NCBI RefSeq assembly: GCF_029871205.1
Contig: NZ_SSOJ01000153.1
Coordinates: forward strand, 68,931-119,233
From: Pseudomonas sp. BN417
GTDB lineage: Bacteria > Pseudomonadota > Gammaproteobacteria > Pseudomonadales > Pseudomonadaceae
Direction of reading: 5' to 3'
DNA length: 50,303 bases
Shown: positions 30,506-38,532 of the stretch, in pieces
Numbering within the stretch: the stretch's first letter is position 1
Layout of the letters: every line of letters begins with the position of its first letter
The notes under the pieces: generated by a model
Told to the model about the DNA's origin: nothing
Seen by the model: only the letters and a program-made list of their open reading frames with translations
Database searches by the model: none
Translations under genes and position numbers: made by a program

Positions 30506-31384
30506 CTATTGAACGTCCTGGTAGAGCCCCGGCAGCTCGTAGCGCAGGCCGTAGCCGGCGTAGAGCTTTTCCATGCGCCCATCGCGGACCATGCCGTCGA
30601 TGGTTTCCTCCAGGGCATTGGCCAACTGGCGGTTGCTCTCGTGCACCGCCATGCCGATGTCCCAGTCGGGTTCGCCGAGGTTGGGGTAGGTATTTTCGGC
30701 GTCCCTGATCTGCGGGTCGTGGGCCAGGTGTTTCAGCCAGTCCAGCTCGCCGCGCAGGGCCATCACCGCGTCCACCTCGCCCTTGCGCATGCCCTCGAAG
30801 GCCGCCGCCGGCCCGGGGTAATGATGGGTATTGCGCGCCAGGCGCCCGGCGAAGACCGAGGTGAGGTAGAAGGACGGCACGCTCTCCAGCTCCACGCCGA
30901 TGGGGTGGAACTGGAACACGCCGATGCTCGGCACCTCGGGCAACCGACGACTGTCATAGGCCACCTGCCAGCGCTCGCGCTGGTAGGGGCCGAACATCAC
31001 CACCTGGTCGTTGGCGATTTCGCCCACGTCGTTGCGTTTCTGCGAGAAGTCGCGGTCGTAGGGCACTCGCAGCATGACGTCGGCGAGCACGCCGGGTCGC
31101 AGATAATGCCCCTTCCAGACGAAGTTGCGCAGGTCGTCGTCGAGCTTCTCACCAGGGACGACCCAGAGCAGCTCCAGCTTCAGGCCCAGGCCGTCGGCGA
31201 GGGCGCGCGCCAGGTCGACGTCGACGCCGCGGGCGCGGCCCTCTTCCTGGAAGCTGTAGGGGGCGAAGTTCTCGTAGACGGCCACCTTGAGCACCCCCGA
31301 GTCGAGGATGTCGTCATAGGGCCGCACCTGTGCCTGCGCCACGGGCAGGCACAGCAGACAGGCCAGGAAGGCGAGCAGGCGCAT
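30506..31384 (-). CDS. Quinoprotein dehydrogenase-associated substrate-binding protein
   Basis: 292 residues from the ATG at 31384; a GTG at 31393 overlapping the pedF stop is the alternative start. Signal peptide about 1-18 (MRLLAFLACLLCLPVAQA). Type II periplasmic binding fold: VLKVAVYENFAPYSFQEEGRARGVDVDLARAL, then GMRKGEVDAVMALRGELDWL and DWDIGMAVHESNRQL. The subfamily is confined to PQQ-alcohol dehydrogenase loci and has no dedicated permease here. The ligand is unknown. Cotranscribed with pedF. Confidence 0.87.
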   Translation of the reverse strand: MRLLAFLACLLCLPVAQAQVRPYDDILDSGVLKVAVYENFAPYSFQEEGRARGVDVDLARALADGLGLKLELLWVVPGEKLDDDLRNFVWKGHYLRPGVLADVMLRVPYDRDFSQKRNDVGEIANDQVVMFGPYQRERWQVAYDSRRLPEVPSIGVFQFHPIGVELESVPSFYLTSVFAGRLARNTHHYPGPAAAFEGMRKGEVDAVMALRGELDWLKHLAHDPQIRDAENTYPNLGEPDWDIGMAVHESNRQLANALEETIDGMVRDGRMEKLYAGYGLRYELPGLYQDVQ

Positions 31385-31389
31385 GGCGG

Positions 31390-31827
31390 TCACTCACTCA
31401 CGGCGACGCTGTCCAGGTAGGTACGGATGGCCCAGAGGGCTTCCTGGCTAAGGAAGTCGGCCATCTTCGGCATGTACACCGCGCCATCGCGCACCGCGCC
31501 GTTGATCACCCGCTCCTTGAACCACTCATCGCCACTGGCGTCGGCTTCCAGGTAGCGCAGGTCGGGGGCGATGCCGCCGGACTTGGCTTCCAGGCCGTGG
31601 CAGCGGGCGCAGTTCTGGTTATAGGCCGAGGCGCCGATCTCCACCGCCAGGTCGTTCTTGGCGTAGGGCTTGCGGTAGGGGTTCTCGTCGCGCCACTCCT
31701 TGCCCAGCGGCTCCAGGCCGTCGGTGTCGACCGCCTGGGGCACCACGTCGCCGTGGGCCATGACGAGTCCGCTGAGGGTCAGGCCGGCCAGGAATGCGAG
31801 GCCGCGCAGTGCGCTGTTCTTGTTCAT
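31390..31827 (-). CDS. pedF: Cytochrome c-550 PedF
   Basis: 145 residues from the ATG at 31827. Signal peptide 1-24 (ends GLVMAHG). One heme site C73-A-R-C76-H77; the axial methionine is probably in VYMPKMADFL. It takes electrons from the PQQ alcohol dehydrogenase and passes them to the terminal oxidase. It corresponds functionally to ExaB of P. aeruginosa. First gene of a four-gene leftward operon. Shared operator about 117 bases upstream. Confidence 0.92.
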   Translation of the reverse strand: MNKNSALRGLAFLAGLTLSGLVMAHGDVVPQAVDTDGLEPLGKEWRDENPYRKPYAKNDLAVEIGASAYNQNCARCHGLEAKSGGIAPDLRYLEADASGDEWFKERVINGAVRDGAVYMPKMADFLSQEALWAIRTYLDSVAVSE

Positions 31828-31885
31828 CACGTACATCCTCATTCTGCTGTGCAAGGCGGCGCCCCGGTCGGAGCGCTGTGAGGAA

Positions 31886-31953
31886 ATGGTAAGAAGCCCT
31901 CGCCGACAGCCGAATGCTGCTTTGGTGGCCAGCCGCTCCTCCCTTGGTAGTAG
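31886..31953 (-). promoter_or_regulatory. pedF promoter region with shared operator
   Basis: Read toward pedF: operator CTACTACCAAGGGAGGAG at 31936-31953 and -10-like TACCAT at 31886-31891, 53 bases from the core. Confidence 0.55.
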
Positions 31954-31991
31954 TGCGAGCGGAGGCGGGTTTGCCAGACGCTATCGATCGT

Positions 31992-32049
31992 GCAGGCACC
32001 AGCGTGCTGGCGAACGCGGTGAGCCGTTCGCCAGCACGCTGGTGCCTGC
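31992..32049. repeat. Perfect 24-bp inverted repeat (hairpin)
   Basis: Arms GCAGGCACCAGCGTGCTGGC... (31992-32015) and its exact complement (32026-32049) around a 10-base loop. It lies between the stop of the 47-residue ORF and the pedF operator. No T-run follows on either side, so it is not a standard terminator. It could stabilise the 3' end of the small transcript or be an insertion scar. Confidence 0.8.
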
Positions 32050-32073
32050 GGATGAGGGGAAAGATCGGGTCGT

Positions 32074-32217
32074 TCAGTCGGCGCTGGGGTTCGGTGCCGA
32101 GAGGGAGATGGTCTGGCTGGCAGGGCGGGCCAGGTCGCCGGAGGCCCTGGCCACTTCGTACTCGAGCAGGCAGCAGATCGCCAGAAGTGGTAGCAGCAGA
32201 TGCTTGATGACGGCCAT
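32074..32217 (-). CDS. 47-residue membrane micropeptide A of the quinoprotein cluster
   Basis: Starts MAVIKHLLLPLLAICCLLEYE, then a polar tail ending APNPSAD. One hydrophobic segment (about residues 3-18) could be a membrane anchor or an uncleaved signal. AGAGGA lies seven bases before the ATG. A -10-like TAGCCT is at 32251-32256, and the shared operator sits 25 bases further upstream. The N-terminal KHLLLPLL is repeated in the 44-residue ORF at 32488, which has the same promoter layout. I do not recognise a family. Codon choice is GC-rich like its neighbours. Confidence 0.7.
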   Translation of the reverse strand: MAVIKHLLLPLLAICCLLEYEVARASGDLARPASQTISLSAPNPSAD

Positions 32218-32278
32218 GACGGAATCCTCTTGCAGGTTCCTCTGGCTGTCAGGCTAGGACCGGGCGACCGGCCTGGCT

Positions 32279-32296
32279 GTACTACCTTGGTAGCGC
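32279..32296 (-). promoter_or_regulatory. Shared operator of micropeptide A
   Basis: Read toward the gene: GCGCTACCAAGGTAGTAC; the core is a near-perfect palindrome CTACCTTGGTAG. It lies 25 bases from the -10-like TAGCCT, overlapping the -35 position. Confidence 0.6.
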
Positions 32297-32354
32297 CAGG
32301 CCAGTACCTTAGGGCGGGTCGTCGCACTACTCCCTGGGTTCCGGGCTACGGAAC

Positions 32355-32453
32355 TGTGGGGGCGAATTCATTCGCGAACCGGACCGCAGGTTCGGCCTGG
32401 AAGTCAGCCTGGGGCTGCTGCGCAGCCCTTAGCGAACAAATTCGCCCCCACAA
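32355..32453. repeat. Short palindromic repeat P, copy 5
   Basis: Inverted ends TGTGGGGGCGAATTCATTCG and GAACAAATTCGCCCCCACA; internal hairpins CCGGACC/GGTTCGG and GGGCTGC/GCAGCCC. It lies between the two micropeptide genes. Confidence 0.78.
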
Positions 32454-32487
32454 CAAAGGCCCCACCAGGGCGCGAACAGGCCGCCTA

Positions 32488-32622
32488 TCACTCCTCCAGC
32501 CAAATGACCGGCAGCACCGGGGCGCCGCCCTGGTCGCGGAAGTCGGCGGGCTTGCCGCGGTCGAACCCGAGCAAGGTGAGGATCAACAGCAAGGGCAGCA
32601 ACAGGTGTTTGAGGATGTGCAT
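32488..32622 (-). CDS. 44-residue membrane micropeptide B of the quinoprotein cluster
   Basis: Starts MHILKHLLLPLLLILTLLGFD and ends VLPVIWLEE. One hydrophobic segment (about residues 3-19) is followed by a polar tail. AAGGAGG lies eight bases before the ATG. A -10-like TAGCAT at 32654-32659 and the shared operator are spaced exactly as for micropeptide A. KHLLLPLL is common to both, while the tails differ. It is divergent from the binding-protein gene at 32776 and may share its control region. No known family recognised. Confidence 0.72.
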   Translation of the reverse strand: MHILKHLLLPLLLILTLLGFDRGKPADFRDQGGAPVLPVIWLEE

Positions 32623-32681
32623 GGGCCGGCCTCCTTCTGGTTCTTGTGCTGCCATGCTAGGGCCGAATCGCGGACCGGTTT

Positions 32682-32699
32682 CTCCTACCTTGGTACCGT
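32682..32699. promoter_or_regulatory. Shared operator between micropeptide B and the binding-protein gene
   Basis: Minus strand: ACGGTACCAAGGTAGGAG. It is 25 bases from the TAGCAT of micropeptide B and about 80 bases before the divergent gene at 32776, so it could serve both. Confidence 0.6.
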
Positions 32700-32775
32700 C
32701 CGACCGGTACTTTCTGCATATTTCCCGGGCCCCCGCCCCTTCTTATGCTGGCTCCATCTTCAAAGGAGCCGCCCC

Positions 32776-33972
32776 ATGCGCCACTACCTGCTCCATGGCC
32801 TGGTCTACCTGCTGGCCCTGTCCAGCGCAGCCCTGCTCGCCACCGAAGTCCGCGCCGCCGAAGACCACCTCGAGGTACGCATCGGCTACCTGGCCTGGCA
32901 GCCCGCGCTTGGCCCGCTGCTCTCCAATGCCATTCCCGAGCCGGAAGACGCCGGCCTGCGAGGCGCCGAGCTGGCGATCGGCGACAGCAACAGCACCGGA
33001 CGTTTCCTCAAGCACAGCTACGCGCTCTCCGCTGTCCAGGCGGCCACGGCGGCTGAGCTGCTGGACAAGGCCCGCGCCCTGCACGACCAGGGCCTGCGCC
33101 TGTTCGTGGTCAACGCGCCGGCCGAGCAGGTGCTGCAGTTGGCCGACGCCCTGCCCGACAGCCTGCTGTTCAACGCTGGCAGCGCCGACGACGCGCTGAG
33201 GGGCGCCCAGTGCCGGGCCAACCTGCTGCACAGCCTGCCCAACCGCGCCATGCTGGCCGACGCCCTGGCGCAATTCCTCGCCACGCGCAGATGGCAGCGC
33301 TGGCTGCTGGTGAGCGGCCAGCAGCCGGACGATCTGGCCTACGCCGCCGCCTTGCGCCGCGCCGCCGGCCGCTTCGGCGCCAAGATCGTCGAAGAGAAAC
33401 CCTGGAGCTTCGACAACGACCAGCGCCGCAGCGCCCAGGCAGAGATGCCGCTGTTCACCCAGGCCAGCGAGTACGATGTGGTGCTGGTGGCCGACGAGCG
33501 CGGCGACTTCGGCGAGTACCTGCCCTACAACACCTGGTACCCGCGCCCGGTGGCCGGCACCCAGGGCCTGACCCCGACCGGCTGGCACAAGACGGTGGAA
33601 ACCTATGGTGCCGCCCAGTTGCAGAAGCGCTTCGAGGCCCTGGCCGGGCGCTGGATGAACGACCGCGACTTCGCCGCCTGGATCGCCGTGCGCAGCATCG
33701 CCAGCGCCGTGACCCGCCTGAAGAGCACCGACCGCACCGCTATCCGTACCCTGGCGCTGTCCGCCGACCTGCCCCTGGACGGTTTCAAGGGCCGCAAACT
33801 CAGCTACCGCGACTGGGATGGGCAACTGCGCCAGCCCATTCCCCTCGTCCACCCCCGCGCCCTCGTCAGCACCTCGCCCCAGGACGGCTTCCTGCACCCG
33901 GTGAGCGAGCTGGACAGCCTGGGCTTCGACCGCCCGGAAAGCGCCTGCCGCCAGTTCACCGCGGCCAACTGA
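32776..33972 (+). CDS. Substrate-binding protein of the PQQ-alcohol dehydrogenase ABC system
   Basis: 398 residues. Signal peptide about 1-29 (ends TEVRAAE). Type I periplasmic-binding fold related to branched-chain amino-acid binding proteins: IGYLAWQPALG, GAELAIGDSNSTGRFLKH, RWQRWLLVSGQQPDDLAYAAALRRAAGRFGA and DVVLVADERGDFGEYLPYNTWYPRP. AAAGGAG lies before the ATG. It belongs to the subfamily paired with a dedicated ABC ATPase and ABC-2 permease in PQQ loci, which follow here. Ligand unknown. Confidence 0.88.
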   Translation: MRHYLLHGLVYLLALSSAALLATEVRAAEDHLEVRIGYLAWQPALGPLLSNAIPEPEDAGLRGAELAIGDSNSTGRFLKHSYALSAVQAATAAELLDKARALHDQGLRLFVVNAPAEQVLQLADALPDSLLFNAGSADDALRGAQCRANLLHSLPNRAMLADALAQFLATRRWQRWLLVSGQQPDDLAYAAALRRAAGRFGAKIVEEKPWSFDNDQRRSAQAEMPLFTQASEYDVVLVADERGDFGEYLPYNTWYPRPVAGTQGLTPTGWHKTVETYGAAQLQKRFEALAGRWMNDRDFAAWIAVRSIASAVTRLKSTDRTAIRTLALSADLPLDGFKGRKLSYRDWDGQLRQPIPLVHPRALVSTSPQDGFLHPVSELDSLGFDRPESACRQFTAAN

Positions 33973-33996
33973 CCAGAACAAGAAGGACCAACCGCC

Positions 33997-34965
33997 ATGC
34001 GCACCCCACTCACCGCTGCCCTCGCATCCGCCCTGCTGCTCCTCGGCGGCCAGGCCCTGGCCGCCACCGCCTACGTCTCCAACGAGAAGGACGACAGCAT
34101 CAGCGTGATCGACCTGGACAGCCTGGAAGTCACCGCCAGCCTGGCTGTCGGCGCTCGCCCCCGCGGCCTGGCGCTGTCCAGTGACAACAAGCTGCTCTAC
34201 ATCTGCGCCAGCGATTCGGACACTGTCCAGGTGATGGACCTCTCCAACCGCAAGATCATCAAGGAACTGCCCTCCGGCGCCGACCCCGAGCAGTTCGCCC
34301 TGCATCCCAACGACCGCTGGCTGTACATCTCCAACGAGGACGATGCCCTGGTCACGGTGGTCGACACCCAGGGCGACCAGGTGCTGGCGCAGATCGAGGT
34401 GGGCGTGGAGCCCGAGGGCATGGCGGTGAGCCCGGACGGCAAGTGGGCGATCAACACCAGCGAGACCACCAACATGCTGCACTGGATCGACACCGCCACC
34501 CAGCAGCTGGTGGACAACACCCTGGTGGACCAGCGCCCGCGCCACGTGGAGTTCAGTCCGGACGGCAAGCTGCTCTGGGCCTCGGCGGAGATCGGCGGCA
34601 CGGTCACGGTGGTCGATGTGGCCAGCCGCCAGGTGCAGAAGGTGCTGAAATTCCAGATCAAGGGCGTGCATCCGGACAAGGTGCAGCCGGTGGGGGTCAA
34701 GCTGACCCGCGACGGCAAGTACGCTTTCGTCGCCCTCGGCCCGGCCAATCATGTAGCGGTGCTGGACGCCAAGACCTACGAAATCCTCGACTACCTGCTG
34801 GTGGGCCGGCGCGTCTGGCACCTGGCCTTCACCCCGGACGAGAAGCGCCTGCTGGCCACCAACGGCATCAGCGGCGACGTTTCGGTGATAGACGTGGACA
34901 GCCTCAAGGTGAGCAAGTCGATCAAGGTCGGCCGCTATCCCTGGGGTGTGGTGGTGACCCCGTGA
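33997..34965 (+). CDS. PQQ-dependent catabolism-associated beta-propeller protein
   Basis: 322 residues with a signal peptide (about 1-23, ends GGQALAA). Seven YVTN-like repeats such as YVSNEKDDSISVIDLDSLEV, VGARPRGLALSSDNKLLYI and VGVEPEGMAVSPDGKWAI. No heme or metal motif. It is a periplasmic partner protein of unknown role, conserved in these loci. AAGGA precedes the ATG, and its stop overlaps the GTG start of the next gene. Confidence 0.88.
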   Translation: MRTPLTAALASALLLLGGQALAATAYVSNEKDDSISVIDLDSLEVTASLAVGARPRGLALSSDNKLLYICASDSDTVQVMDLSNRKIIKELPSGADPEQFALHPNDRWLYISNEDDALVTVVDTQGDQVLAQIEVGVEPEGMAVSPDGKWAINTSETTNMLHWIDTATQQLVDNTLVDQRPRHVEFSPDGKLLWASAEIGGTVTVVDVASRQVQKVLKFQIKGVHPDKVQPVGVKLTRDGKYAFVALGPANHVAVLDAKTYEILDYLLVGRRVWHLAFTPDEKRLLATNGISGDVSVIDVDSLKVSKSIKVGRYPWGVVVTP

Positions 34966-35678
34966 GTGCCCTGGATCTGGCGGGTGTGGGCTTCGCCTAC
35001 GGCCCGCGCCGCGCCTTGGATCAGGTGGACTTCCGCCTGGAGCCAGGCAGCTTCACCGCGCTGCTCGGCCCCAACGGCGCCGGCAAGTCCACCCTGATCG
35101 CCCTGCTCACCCGCCTCTATGACCTGCAGCAGGGCGAGATCAGTGTCTGCGGCCACTCCCTACGCCGCGAGCCGCGCGCGGCCCTGGCGCGGCTTGGGGT
35201 GGTGTTCCAGCAGAGCACCCTGGACCTGGACCTCAGCGTCGAACAGAACCTGCGCTACCACGCCGCCCTCCACGGCCTGCCGGGCAGCGTGGCGACCCAG
35301 CGCATCGAACGCGAACTGGAGCGCCAGCAACTGGGCCCACGCCGGCGCGACAAGGTGCGCCTGCTCAATGGCGGCCACCGGCGCCGGGTGGAAATCGCCC
35401 GCGCGCTGCTCCACGAACCGCGCCTGCTGCTGCTCGACGAAGCCAGCAGCGGCCTGGATCCGGCCAGCCGCGACGGCCTCAACCGGCACGTGCGCCAACT
35501 CTGCCGCGACCGGGGCATGGCGGTGCTCTGGACCACCCACCTGCTGGACGAAGTCCAGGCCGAGGACCGTCTCCTGCTCTTGCACCAGGGGCGGATCATC
35601 GCCAATGACCGCGCTGGCAGCCTTGGCGAACACAACGAAGGTGGCCTGGCCGGGGCCTTCGAGCGGTTGACCGCATGA
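34962..35678 (+). CDS. ABC transporter ATP-binding protein, PQQ-alcohol dehydrogenase system
   Basis: 238 residues from a GTG at 34962 overlapping the upstream stop (GTGA). Walker A GPNGAGKST, Q-loop VVFQQST, signature LNGGHRRRVEIARAL, Walker B LLLLDEASSGLDP, and switch His in WTTHLL. All catalytic elements are intact; the signature is LNGGH rather than LSGGQ. It pairs with the ABC-2 permease at 35791. The system is probably an exporter, cargo unknown. A REP pair separates it from the permease gene. Confidence 0.9.
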   Translation: MSALDLAGVGFAYGPRRALDQVDFRLEPGSFTALLGPNGAGKSTLIALLTRLYDLQQGEISVCGHSLRREPRAALARLGVVFQQSTLDLDLSVEQNLRYHAALHGLPGSVATQRIERELERQQLGPRRRDKVRLLNGGHRRRVEIARALLHEPRLLLLDEASSGLDPASRDGLNRHVRQLCRDRGMAVLWTTHLLDEVQAEDRLLLLHQGRIIANDRAGSLGEHNEGGLAGAFERLTA

Positions 35679-35698
35679 GCGCCCATGGAGCATTCCCC

Positions 35699-35762
35699 GT
35701 AGGGTGCGCCGCGCGCACCAGCACCCCCGCACGGAAACACCGGTGCGCACAGCGCACCCTAC
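35699..35762. repeat. REP pair (family 1) inside the ABC operon
   Basis: Elements at 35699-35719 and 35742-35762, GTAG ends outward. They occupy most of the 112 bases between ATPase and permease genes, which elsewhere in this operon are overlapping or within 25 bases. Confidence 0.9.
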
Positions 35763-35790
35763 GCTCAAGCCCCCTTCCGGAGCCGATCCC

Positions 35791-36585
35791 ATGCTGAACG
35801 CCTACTGGCAATGCCTGCGCGGCATCCTGCTGCGCGAGTGGCTGCGTTTCGTGCTGCAGCGCACGCGATTCCTCAGCGCCCTGGTGCGCCCGCTGCTCTG
35901 GCTGCTGGTGTTCGCCGCCGGCTTCCGCGCGGCCCTGGGGATCGCCATCATCGAGCCCTACGACACCTACATAACCTACGAGACCTACATAGTCCCGGGC
36001 CTGGCCTGCATGATCCTGCTGTTCAACGGCATGCAGGGCTCGCTGTCGATGGTCTACGACCGCGAGATGGGCAGCATGCGCCTGCTGCTCACCAGCCCCC
36101 TGCCCCGAGCCTTCCTGCTGGCGGCCAAGCTGCTGGCGACGGCGCTGGTATCCCTGCTGCAGGTCTATGCCTTCCTCGCCATCGCCTGGCTCTATGGGGT
36201 GCAGCCACCGGCCATGGGGCTACTGGCCGCACTGCCGGCGCTGCTGCTGGCCGCCCTGCTGCTCAGCGCCCTGGGCCTGTTGCTGTCCAATGGCATCCGC
36301 CAGCTGGAGAACTTCGCCGGGGTGATGAATTTCGTGATCTTCCCGCTGTTCTTCCTCTCGTCCGCCCTCTATCCGCTATGGAAGATGCGCGAAGCCAGCG
36401 AATGGCTGTACTGGCTCTGCGCGCTGAACCCCTTCAGCCATGCGGTGGAGATGGTCAGGTACGCCTTCTACGAACGCTTCAACGCCGTGGCGATCAGCGT
36501 CTGCCTGGGGCTGACGGCCGTGTTCGCGATGGCCGCACTGCTGACCTTCAACCCCCAGCATGCGGCGCTGCGCAAGGCGGGCTGA
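35791..36585 (+). CDS. ABC-2 type permease, PQQ-alcohol dehydrogenase system
   Basis: 264 residues from the ATG at 35791; the frame open from 35704 runs through REP sequence and is rejected. Six hydrophobic segments and the ABC-2 layout: LVRPLLWLLVFAAGFRAALG, YIVPGLACMILLFNGMQGSLSMVYDREMGSMRLLLTSPLP, and FVIFPLFFLSSALYPLW near the end. Partner of the upstream ATPase. The ribosome site is weak (CCGGAGCCGATCCC), perhaps because the REP pair displaced the original leader. Confidence 0.88.
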   Translation: MLNAYWQCLRGILLREWLRFVLQRTRFLSALVRPLLWLLVFAAGFRAALGIAIIEPYDTYITYETYIVPGLACMILLFNGMQGSLSMVYDREMGSMRLLLTSPLPRAFLLAAKLLATALVSLLQVYAFLAIAWLYGVQPPAMGLLAALPALLLAALLLSALGLLLSNGIRQLENFAGVMNFVIFPLFFLSSALYPLWKMREASEWLYWLCALNPFSHAVEMVRYAFYERFNAVAISVCLGLTAVFAMAALLTFNPQHAALRKAG

Positions 36586-36887
36586 CGAGGGGCATTGTAA
36601 GGCCACGGAAACAGCTTGATCGCGCTTGGTTCCGGCAGGAATGAAACGCGCTTCATTAGTCGCAAAGAGACTGAAAGGGCCGCGGTGGCCGATAGACACC
36701 ACCCTCCTTTCGTAACAGGATATTTCAGAATAAATCGGGAGGTTGCAGGCGCTGGCGAAAGCTCCTGCACATGCGCCGTACTCTCGCTGTTTCGGCGCAT
36801 CCTTCAGCCGGAATTCCTTTCCCCTGCCGCCCTTCGGGTGTGCGGTGGTGTGGTGCACCAGGGGGTGTCGATAGCGAGGAGGGGCAA
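36586..36887. other. Gap with no supported gene
   Basis: Three hundred bases between the permease and the multicopper oxidase fragment. I see no recognisable protein, repeat or terminator. Only a ribosome site (GAGGAGGGG at 36876-36884) is clear at its end. Confidence 0.5.
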
Positions 36888-37283
36888 ATGTTCCTTCCAC
36901 GAGATGTGTCAAAGGCACGCCTCAGGGAAGCGGAAAATGCCAGACGGAACTTCGCGGAGTTGGCGACCGCCATCACCCGGGGCGAGGTCAGCCGGCGCGA
37001 TTTCATCAAGTGGGGCCTGGCCACCTCCGGCGGACTGCTGGTCCCGGTCCATGGCCTGACTCCTTTCACCAGCAGCGCCTACGCCGACACGTTCGACATC
37101 CCCACCGGTCTACCCAGCAGCCCGCTGTTCGGCGTCCAGGCCTTCACCCAGCCGATGCCGCGCTTCGATGTCCTGCCACGCAAGGACCACACGCCCGGCA
37201 AGAGCGTGATGAGCCCGATCCCGACGCCTCAGGGCGTGACCTTCGTAGCGCCGACAGATGTACTGCCGACGGCATTGAAGTAG
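36888..37283 (+). pseudogene. N-terminal fragment of a multicopper oxidase
   Basis: 131 residues. A Tat signal (SRRDFIKWGLATSGGLL, about 34-50) and the segment FDIPTGLPSSPLFGVQAFTQPMPR resemble the start of a large periplasmic multicopper oxidase. The reading frame stops at 131 residues, before any copper-binding HxH motif, whereas such enzymes have several hundred residues. Ribosome site and start are intact. Truncation is inferred from family length. The following gene is a damaged SCO-like protein, so the pair looks like the remains of a copper-oxidase operon. Confidence 0.6.
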
Positions 37284-37291
37284 GAGGCAGC

Positions 37292-37793
37292 ATGGTCGAT
37301 CTGAAGTGGGCATGTACGCTGGCGGCCGCGCTCCTGCTGGCCGCCGTGGCATGGCTGGCGGACGAGGTCGCATTCGGTGCGCAACCCTGGGGAGCCGGGT
37401 ATTTCCCGGATGTGCCCCTGGTGACCCGGGACGGTGCACCTGTACCAGGACCTGCTCAAGGGCAAGGCCGTGGCCGTGAACCTGATCTTCACTTTCTCCC
37501 CGGACAGTTGCCCCTTGAGCACAGCCAATCTGGCGCGGGTCCAGGAGCTGCTCGGTGACCAGGCGGGCCGGGATATCCACTTCTACTCCATGATCATCGA
37601 CTCCGAACACGAAACGCTGGAGGTGCTGAAAGCCTACCTGCACCTGGGTGACGAGGACGTGGCGGCGCTGATCCGCCATCTCGAAACCCGGGGCGCTACC
37701 CCGCGCGAGCGGGCGACCTTCCAGCTGTCCTTCGACATGAGCCAGGGTGTGCTGCGATCGGCCACGGCGAACTTCTCGACGCCGGCCTTCTAA
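37292..37793 (+). pseudogene. Frameshifted SCO1/SenC-like copper chaperone remnant
   Basis: Frame 1 from the ATG at 37292 gives a membrane anchor (LAAALLLAAVAWLADEV) and GYFPDVPLVTRDG. The match continues in another frame from about 37434 (HLYQDLLKGKAVAVNLIFTFSPDSCPLSTANL ... FYSMIIDSEHETLEVLKAY). A one-base shift therefore lies at about 37429-37436. The SCO copper motif CxxxC reads SPDSC, with the first Cys lost. After EVLKAY the sequence leaves the SCO family, suggesting a deletion joined it to an unrelated end. Not functional as SCO. Confidence 0.7.
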
Positions 37794-37836
37794 CGCACAT
37801 GCAGCTTCTGCCGGACACGGCCCCGGTGAGGGCGAT

Positions 37837-37854
37837 CTACTACTTTGGTACCGG
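37837..37854 (+). promoter_or_regulatory. Shared operator upstream of the CXXCW gene
   Basis: CTACTACTTTGGTACCGG; on the complement CCGGTACCAAAGTAGTAG, matching the other sites. About 80-85 bases before the start at 37934. Confidence 0.55.
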
Positions 37855-37933
37855 TTCCCCCCTCTCAACGTCGAATTCCAAAAGCAGCGGAATAGGCCTG
37901 TAATGGCGCCATAAAAAGAACAGAGAGCCCGCC

Positions 37934-38479
37934 ATGAAGCGCCTCCTCGCCTGCCTGACCTGCCTTGCCCTGGCGCTGCCCGCCCTTGCCGACGTGGCAA
38001 CCGAAGCGCCGCTGTTCTCCGCCGACGGCTACCGACTGGGCCGCTATCGCAGCCCCACGCCCGACCATGCCGAGCCCGCCCGCACCCTCGACACCCCTCA
38101 GCTCCAGGAGCAGCTGAAGCAGCAGCCAGACACCCTGCTGATCGACGTCTACCGCCGCCAGTGGCTGCACGGCCGCTTCGTCGAGGACGAACCCCATGCC
38201 AACCTGCCCGGCAGCCTCTGGCTCGCCAATACCGGCGACGGCCAGCTGTCGCCCGAATGGCAGGCCTACTTCACCCGGAACCTGCACAAGGCCAGCCAGG
38301 GCCGCCAGGACCGCCCGCTGGTGTTCTACTGCCGTTCCGATTGCTGGCTGAGCTGGAACGCGGTCAAGCGCGCTGCTGCGCTGGGCTACACCAACCTCTA
38401 CTGGTACCGTGACGGCATCGACGCCTGGGAACAGGCCGGCCTGCCCCTGCAGCCCGCTCGTCCCGTGGAACTCCCCTGA
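37934..38479 (+). CDS. PQQ-dependent catabolism-associated CXXCW motif protein
   Basis: 181 residues. Signal peptide 1-19 (MKRLLACLTCLALALPALA). Rhodanese-like fold with the characteristic FYCRSDCWLSWNAVKRA (C133, C137, W138), strictly C-x3-C-W here. LLIDVYRRQWL is the rhodanese entry block. A periplasmic protein conserved in PQQ-alcohol loci, with sulfur or redox chemistry likely but unproven. It is preceded by the shared operator and followed 53 bases later by erbR. Confidence 0.88.
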   Translation: MKRLLACLTCLALALPALADVATEAPLFSADGYRLGRYRSPTPDHAEPARTLDTPQLQEQLKQQPDTLLIDVYRRQWLHGRFVEDEPHANLPGSLWLANTGDGQLSPEWQAYFTRNLHKASQGRQDRPLVFYCRSDCWLSWNAVKRAAALGYTNLYWYRDGIDAWEQAGLPLQPARPVELP

Positions 38480-38532
38480 CCCGGCGGCGCCGGGCATGCC
38501 GCACCATAATGAAAACAACGAGGTGAAAGGCC

